Shown here: positions 58,300-64,000 of the stretch, one piece after another
Layout of the letters: the number at the start of each line of letters is the position of its first letter
Position numbering within the stretch: position 1 is the first letter of the stretch
DNA from: Ovis canadensis
Lineage: Eukaryota; Chordata; Mammalia; Artiodactyla; Bovidae
Assembly (NCBI RefSeq): GCF_042477335.2
Contig: NC_091262.1
Coordinates: 38,227,001-38,291,000 of the forward strand
Direction: 5' to 3'
DNA: 64,000 bases
The notes under the pieces: generated by a model
What the model was told of the DNA's origin: nothing
The model's database searches: none
The model's input: only the letters and a program-made list of their open reading frames with translations
Position numbers and translations under genes: made by a program

Positions 58300-59030
58300 C
58301 CCTGTCAGTCAGTTCAGTTGCTCAGTGTCTGACCCACTGCGACCCCATGGACTGCAGCCCGCCAGGCTTCTCTGTCCATCACAGATTCCCAGAGCTTGCT
58401 CAAACTCATGTCCATCGAGTTGGTGATGCCATCCAAGCATTTCATCCTCTGTCTTCCCTTTCTCCTCCTGCCTTCAGTCTTCCCCAGCATCAGGTTCTTT
58501 TCCAAAGAGGCAGTTCTTCGCGTCAGGTGGCCAAAGTATTGGAGCTTCAGCATCAGTCTTTCCAATGAATATTCAGGACTGATTTGCTTTAGGGTTGCCT
58601 GGTTGGATCTCCTTGCAGTCCACGGGGCTCTCAAGAGTCTTTTCCAACACCACAGTTCAGAAGCATCGATTCTTTGGCGTTCAGCCTTCTTCATGCGCCA
58701 ACTCTCTCATCCATACATGACTACTGGAAAAACCATAGCTTTGACTGAATGAACCTTTGTCAGCAAAGTAATGTCTCTGCTTTTTAAAGTGCTGTCTAGG
58801 TTTGTCATAGCTTTCCTTCCAAGGAGCACGCGTCTTTTCATTTCACCGTCTGCAGTAATTTTGGAGCCCAAGAAAATAAAGACTGTCACTGTTTCCGTTG
58901 TTTCCCCATTTATTTGCCATGAAGTGATGGGGCCGGATGCCATGATCTTCATTGTTTGAATGCTGAGTTTTATGCCAGCCTTTTCACTCTCCTCTTTCAC
59001 TTTCATTAGGAGGCTCTTTCGTTTCAGCCC
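58300..59030 (-). mobile_element. BovB LINE 3' fragment (right copy)
   Basis: Duplicate of 1-680, here complete to the BovB 3' terminus near 58300. It encodes on the minus strand [20 protein letters not shown] and the following tail region, with frame breaks. Confidence 0.92.
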
Positions 59031-61629
59031 CTGGAGGCATTTCTTATTCCCCTGACTGTCTTTTCTCCACCATGAGGGGCCCCATTTATAGTTTTTAACA
59101 ATGTAGTTTAACGACGGGTTCCTTCGATATATTCTATACTTTTTTTCCCTCATATATTTTTTTTAACCAATCCATTCCTCAGTTCACTGATCCTCTCTTC
59201 ACCTACATCCAATTTGATGTTAAGCCTAGAGCCTGAGTTCTTAAATTCAGTCACTGTTATTTGAAAGTTCTAGAATCGGTTTTGAGTCTCAGAAAGGTTT
59301 CCTTTTGTCAAGTATCTTTTTGAACTGGTGAAGTTTGCATCTGATTCCTCTAGCATCCCTCTGATATGCTGATATACATCTGATACCTCTGGATCTGTTT
59401 CCGTTCTTTTTCTCTTGGTCTTGTTTGTTGTTACACCCTTATTTGCTTTTTTGGTTGCATGGTGGACATTATCTATGGAAACCCCTAGAGTTTCTGGTGA
59501 TGCTGTCTTCTCCAGAGGTTCCTCTGATGCAGACCTCTAGTGAGGACAGAGCTGTCTGTTCACTCAGGGTCTGAGTGACTTGGGGCTGGGGTGTCTTTGT
59601 AAGCTGAGTCTCAGCAGCCTTCACCCATCTTCCCCCGCTGACCCCAGGGAGGAGCCCTCCAGCGTCTCCATCTGGAAGCCTGGGGTGCCTCCCATGGCCC
59701 CCTCCCTTCTCAGCCGGTCCTGAAGCCCACTGTCTGTCTCCCAAGCACCACAAAGTGATTGATACTCAGCACTCAGCTGGTTTGGGCAGAGTGCTGTGTA
59801 TGTTTTCTGTGCCTCCTTTTTCTTGGGGAGCTTAGTCTCTACCATCTGGACTGACTTGTCAGGCCTGTGGTTGAATTTTTGTCTTCCCAGCCCAAGGAAC
59901 TGTCCAGAGCTGTTAGCCAGTCTCCTCTGCTTGACTTTTTCCCTGCCTTTTCTCCCCAGAGTCAGCTTTGTTCTGATGCCCCGAGGGAAGGAGCGGCCCT
60001 CTCAGTCTCCAGCTCCCTCACTGGGCGCTTTTGTTTGAAATCTTGGATTGTGGCTGCCTAAGGACCTCTTTTGAAAAGTATTTAGCTTCTCTAGCTCTTG
60101 GTAGGCTGACCCACAAGCTGCTTGCATCTGTAACTGGAAGTGGGGAAGCTCCGGGTGTCTTCTCTCATCTGAAGCCACATGTAAAATTGACAGTAATTAT
60201 ATTGATCATCTTTGGTACTGGGGTAAACAAGAACCGGGGGCCCTTGCTTATTACCCACGGTTGTGTTTCTGATCAGAATCCCCAGCTTGCCTGGGCTGTT
60301 TCAGGGCCACTTGAACTTGGGAAGAAGGTGGGCAAGCGGCCCATGCGGCCTGGGGACAGAGGAGCCAGTCTGCCCTCTTCCCTTGCCCCTGCCGGCCCAG
60401 GGCAGCCTTGTGATGACAGGCGGCTGGTAGTGGAGAAGGCTGAGGAGGAAGGGGTTGCGTGAACTGTATTCTGTGATGCGGTCACGTGCAGGTTTTCTTT
60501 TTCAGTGTGAAAAAATGACTGATTTGACTCTTTCTCCAGTTTCACTTTAAGGTTGAAAATGAAGATTTTATTCTTAAAGTTGAGTACAGTGATTTTACAG
60601 TCTTTTTGTAAACAATAGTTGAGGTTTTCAAAAGACATCTCAGAGAACTCCAGCAGATAAAGCGAAAAAAAGAGAATGTGTTCAGGGTGAACTGCGGGCG
60701 GGACCCCAAACTGTACTGTGTCTCTCCCAGAGTCTGTAACTGCTGAGATGGGTGGATATAGGGCCCCAAGCACCCGGGGGACCGAGGTCCTCAAGTGACA
60801 GCAGAGGCCCCGGCTGAACCAGGAGCAGTATGGCCTGTGCCCTGGCGAGTGGAGAGCCGCGAGGCTGGGAGTGGGGCCAGGAGAGGGGGTGGGAGACTCG
60901 GCGTGCAGGGAGGGGCAGCACCTGGGGGGGTCTGGGAGGCGCTGGCTGTCACGGCTCAAGGCAGGGACACCCCTGAACCTCCACCGTACAGCCCCCACGG
61001 GGCAGAGTTGTCTGGCAGCCCAGGGTCAAAGTGAAGAGGGCGAGTTCGCAGCAGATTGACGGAAGCCCTGTACCCACTGTGAATTCATTTTAAGTGCCTG
61101 GAGCGAGGTTGTTCAAGCGCTTGCTGAGCTCGAGTGAGGGAGTCAGTCAGGGAGGACGGAGCTCAGGGTGAGTGAGGGGCAGCTAGTGCGGTGAGTCCTT
61201 ATCACCCAGGTGGGTTCTGGGGACACCCTTGAGTTCAGTGGTGCCCTTTCAGTAGCCTCACTGGAGGCTTGTTTGGGGAGTAGAGGAGGCAGAAGCCCAC
61301 TTAGAAGATGTGCTCATTCCTAGTGGTGGTGGTTTCTGAAGCAGTTTCTACTATTTGGTTCGACTGTGAACCAGTATCCTTGCAGGGTCAAGTCTGATGG
61401 TGGGCCTGAGCTGTGGGCACAGCCTTCCTTCTCCTGCACCCCACACTCATCTGTCGTCTTTTTGGCAGCCCCTCCCCCCTCTCTGCACCCTTGATGGTGG
61501 GCCTGAGCCCAGCCCCCCCTGTTACCACGGAGCCCCTTGTGACTGAGTGGGTTCCAGGTGCCAGGCTCCTGGGAGACGTGCTGGAGGCAGAGCCTTCGTG
61601 CCATTTCTTCTAGAGACAGCAGTGCTGAT

Positions 61630-61797
61630 GGTCGTGGTGTGAGAGTGGTGGTCCTAGTGTGAGAGCAGTGTGTCTGAGAGTGGTGTGTGAGAGCGTCGTG
61701 TGAGAGTAGTGTGTGAGAGTGTTGTGTGAGAGTGGTGTGTGTGAGAGCGGTGGTCGTAGTGTGAATAGTGGTGGTCGTAGTGTGAGATCGGTGGTGA
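61630..61797 (+). repeat. GTG-rich minisatellite upstream of exon 1 (right copy)
   Basis: Same array as 3290-3445 with rearranged units. Here it is in frame with the downstream MGRRR exon and encodes a Cys/Ser/Gly-rich stretch if translated. Confidence 0.8.
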
Positions 61798-61871
61798 TAG
61801 CTCGGGTGCTGAGGTATCTAACCGTGAAACAGCATTTGCCCCTGAGTGGGGGGCTGCCCCCATCCGCGAGG

Positions 61872-61988
61872 ATGGGTCGCAGGAGGGCCCACCTATGGGC
61901 ACTTTTCCAGTGCTGCATCCCCAAGGCAAAGGCCAAGACAAGGAAGAACTTGGCCTCGGCCCAAGTCCTGGAAGCAGAGCGGCCTGAG
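61872..61988 (+). CDS. Candidate first coding exon of the liprin-like gene (right copy)
   Basis: Second copy of the MGRRR... exon, with donor gtgaga at 61989. It differs from the left copy by CGC to CAC (Arg7 to His). An extra C just upstream puts the GTG-rich minisatellite in the same open frame, so an upstream ATG at 61713 could add 53 residues. In the left copy that upstream frame does not join. Start choice is uncertain here. Confidence 0.5.
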
Positions 61989-63078
61989 GTGAGAGCAGCC
62001 GGGGGCTGAGCCCGTCGGATTGGCCTTCACCCGGCAAAGCGTTGGAGTTGTGTTTCATTTTGTTAGCATGGTTGTGGGCCCTGCCGGCCAGGGCGTTTTG
62101 GCCTTCTGGGCAAGATGGACCCCAGCAGGTTGACCTTGTAAGTGGTTGTGCAGGGGCTGCTTGGAGGACGGGTGGGGGCCCCACAAGAAGGGAAACACTG
62201 TCTGGAGGAGTCACTGGGGTACGCAGATTGAGCTCTAGAGTCAGTCCTTGAAGCAGAAAGGCTAAGCCCCTTAGCCTCTCCCATCTTACAAAGCACAGAA
62301 CAGTGTGTCCAGTATCTTAATGACGGGTACCTACTGCTTATGTGTATAACATACACCCTCATAGCTTCACATGTCTACTACATGCCTCTTAACAAGTGTT
62401 GGGCAGTGTTCTAGGTGCTGAATACTCAGTATGTAGTAGGGGATATGTAGCCTGGGATATTTTTATTTGTGTAAAGAAAACTAGAAGAATGAAAGACTTC
62501 ATGTGGTTCACTTTGAGCAAGTTCACCACGTGGACAGCACCGCGTGCATGAAAATTGTGACAAAATACATAAAACATGAATTTAACATTTTCTCCAGTTA
62601 CTGAATGACTGGGTGACTTCAATGGAGTCAGGCTAACAGATGGCCTTTGTGTGCCATCAGCCTTTTTCCTAGAGGAACACTCCAAAGCCTGATAGCCTTG
62701 TAGATGTTACCTTTCTTCCTCACTCTTCCTAGCAGTTCTAGGTTATTTGTCTGTGTGTCGTTTAAGAATCTCTTTATCCACTTTGTTGTTAGGTTCACGT
62801 TTAGGGAAGTTTCTCAGACTTCCCTGGGTCTTGAGAAGGCAGGCTTGGATTCCGGGATCTCCCCTGCCGCGTGCCTGCCAGGTTGAGGTGGAGGCTGAAG
62901 GCCGGTCTGAGTTGTGGTGGTCTGTGTGGTCTTGGGGTCAGTGGACCCCCTCTTCTCTGGAGGGGCAGGGAGACCCTTTGTGTGGAGCCTGGAGAGACTT
63001 GACAGGGTCAGTCTTCAGAGTCTCGCTCTTTTAATTTGTGTTTGCATTTAGTTACTTACTCATTTCACTGTTTTCTAG

Positions 63079-63180
63079 GAGTTGGCAACATCTACGGAAG
63101 AACTCAATATATGCCGGGAACAGCTTCTTGCAAGAGAAGAAGAAATAGCTCTGCTGAACGCAGAGCGGAATAACATCATG
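63079..63180 (+). CDS. PPFIA1-like: Liprin-alpha-1-like exon 2 (right copy)
   Basis: Identical to 4728-4829, with acceptor ttttctag and donor gtcagt. The complete lack of change in 102 bp fits recent duplication and contrasts with the neighbouring exon 3. Confidence 0.8.
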
Positions 63181-63417
63181 GTCAGTAGGGGAATTCTCAC
63201 GTGTTGACATTTGCCCCGCGGGGGTCACCGCTGGGCTCCGTGTTGCAGTCTTTAAACTCTGTCTGGTTTTCAAGTCACTTTTCACATCTTCCCAAGGAGC
63301 AGACCAGGGTGGATCAGTTTGGAGTTCTCATACTTTGCTTCAAATTTATGATGAGAGCTACTATAATTTTAGTACATTTGACGGGGGAGTTCTCTTAACC
63401 TACAATTTGTCCATGCT

Positions 63418-63515
63418 AAGTTTGTATGGGGTCTTAGTTCCCTGACCAGGGATTAAAACCCATGACCCCTGCAGAAGTGTGGAGTCTTAACTTCTGGGCC
63501 ACTGGGGAAGTCCAC
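63418..63515 (-). mobile_element. tRNA-Glu-type SINE (CHR-like), right copy
   Basis: Duplicate of 5063-5160. Confidence 0.75.
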
Positions 63516-63649
63516 TCTAACTTTAGACTGAACTGGCGGGATTCCGACTTGCCTTAGCATGTTTCCGGCTGTAGCATGAGGCTGAGAGGGGTTATCGGCC
63601 GTGAATTCAAGCATGAGGTTGACAGTGCTCCTTTGGCCCTGCCCTGCAG

Positions 63650-63814
63650 CTGCTGGTGGAGCACCTGGAGTGCCGGGTTTCACAGTATATACCATCCCTC
63701 CAGCCGACGGTGGGCAAGTGGCAGGCGCAGTCCCCAGACGGCATGACCAGCGAGCTGGAGGTGCTCAAATTGCTGAAGTCACTCTTTGAGCACCACAAGG
63801 CCCTGGACAAGAAG
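63650..63814 (+). CDS. PPFIA1-like: Liprin-alpha-1-like exon 3 (right copy)
   Basis: Flanked by acceptor ctgcag and donor gtacca. It reads [20 protein letters not shown] then [35 protein letters not shown]. The frame is intact. Compared with the left copy it changes Arg to Gln, Glu to Gln, Thr to Pro, Ala to Val, Asn to Ser, Gln to Lys and Ala to Leu. Some of these (Val, Ser, Lys) agree with PPFIA1 and others do not, so neither copy is simply the ancestral one. Confidence 0.85.
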
Positions 63815-64000
63815 GTACCAGCCACCCGGCCATCCTGGATTTGTACACTTGCAGCCTTGTTAGGTGGATGATGCATGTATTTATGTAACTAGTTGACTTT
63901 TGAGCTTCTTGAATTCTTGTAAATACTTTTTTTCTGTAAGAAGTCAGAGTTTTATATGGTTAAAAAGTGTTGCCTGCATACATGCTCAGTCATGTCCGAG

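Larger units (their letters stand above)
58342..64000 (+). repeat. Tandem segmental duplication, right copy (start of next unit)
   Basis: Direct repeat of 1-5645, cut off by the window end, so the next unit probably continues beyond it. Differences from the left copy are scattered single bases and short indels, with two exceptions: the GTG-rich minisatellite (about 61630-61797) and liprin-like exon 3 (63650-63814), where substitutions cluster. The repeat period of about 58.35 kb means the rest of the window belongs to a single unit. Confidence 0.97.

Noticed and set aside
60273-60998. 241-codon minus-strand frame in the right copy
   Set aside because: The left copy at the same place is broken into several frames by stops and small indels, so the frame is not maintained.

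Overview
The window is mammalian nuclear DNA from a bovid, most likely cattle or a close relative. BovB (RTE-type) LINEs, tRNA-Glu-derived Bov-tA and Bov-A2 SINEs and bovine L1 3' ends occur throughout, and this combination is diagnostic of ruminants. There is no prokaryotic gene organisation. Genes appear as short exons with GT-AG splice sites separated by long introns.

Three layers can be read. (1) A tandem segmental duplication: bases 1-5645 reappear in the same orientation at 58342-64000, at an offset of 58341-58355. The window therefore holds one complete repeat unit of about 58.35 kb plus the first 5.65 kb of the next. (2) At the head of the unit (3517-26734, + strand) lies a diverged copy of the coiled-coil half of liprin-alpha-1 (PPFIA1). 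About a dozen exons are recognisable, nearly all with canonical splice dinucleotides, compatible phases, no in-frame stop and only codon-multiple indels relative to PPFIA1. It has an unrelated, in-phase candidate first exon (MGRRR...) in place of the PPFIA1 N-terminus. Exon homology stops before the SAM domains. Exon 4 is damaged by a SINE and exon 5 has lost both splice sites. The first three exons recur in the second unit at 61872-63814. (3) From about 27 kb to 58 kb the unit is repeat-rich spacer with no convincing protein-coding gene. It holds an 18-bp minisatellite (28866-29552), a minus-strand region that looks like a 3' UTR (30240-31480), a decayed RYK kinase retropseudogene (about 35480-36750, minus), two opposed BovB elements (37528-39968), an L1 fragment split by a SINE, a 2-kb 5'-truncated BovB with a 261-residue open frame (43090-45100), a CCAAT-box cluster (45690-46030), an MLT1-type LTR (51060-51520) and an L1-like stretch leading into the next unit.

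The most interesting object is the liprin-derived multi-copy locus. Its frame is preserved despite heavy amino-acid divergence. Exon 3 differs between the two units at 15 sites within 97 bp, while the flanking introns differ at about one site per 130-190 bp. That suggests either a lineage-specific liprin-alpha-like gene family evolving under diversifying selection, or gene conversion between paralogues. All homology statements rest on remembered family sequences and have not been checked by a search.
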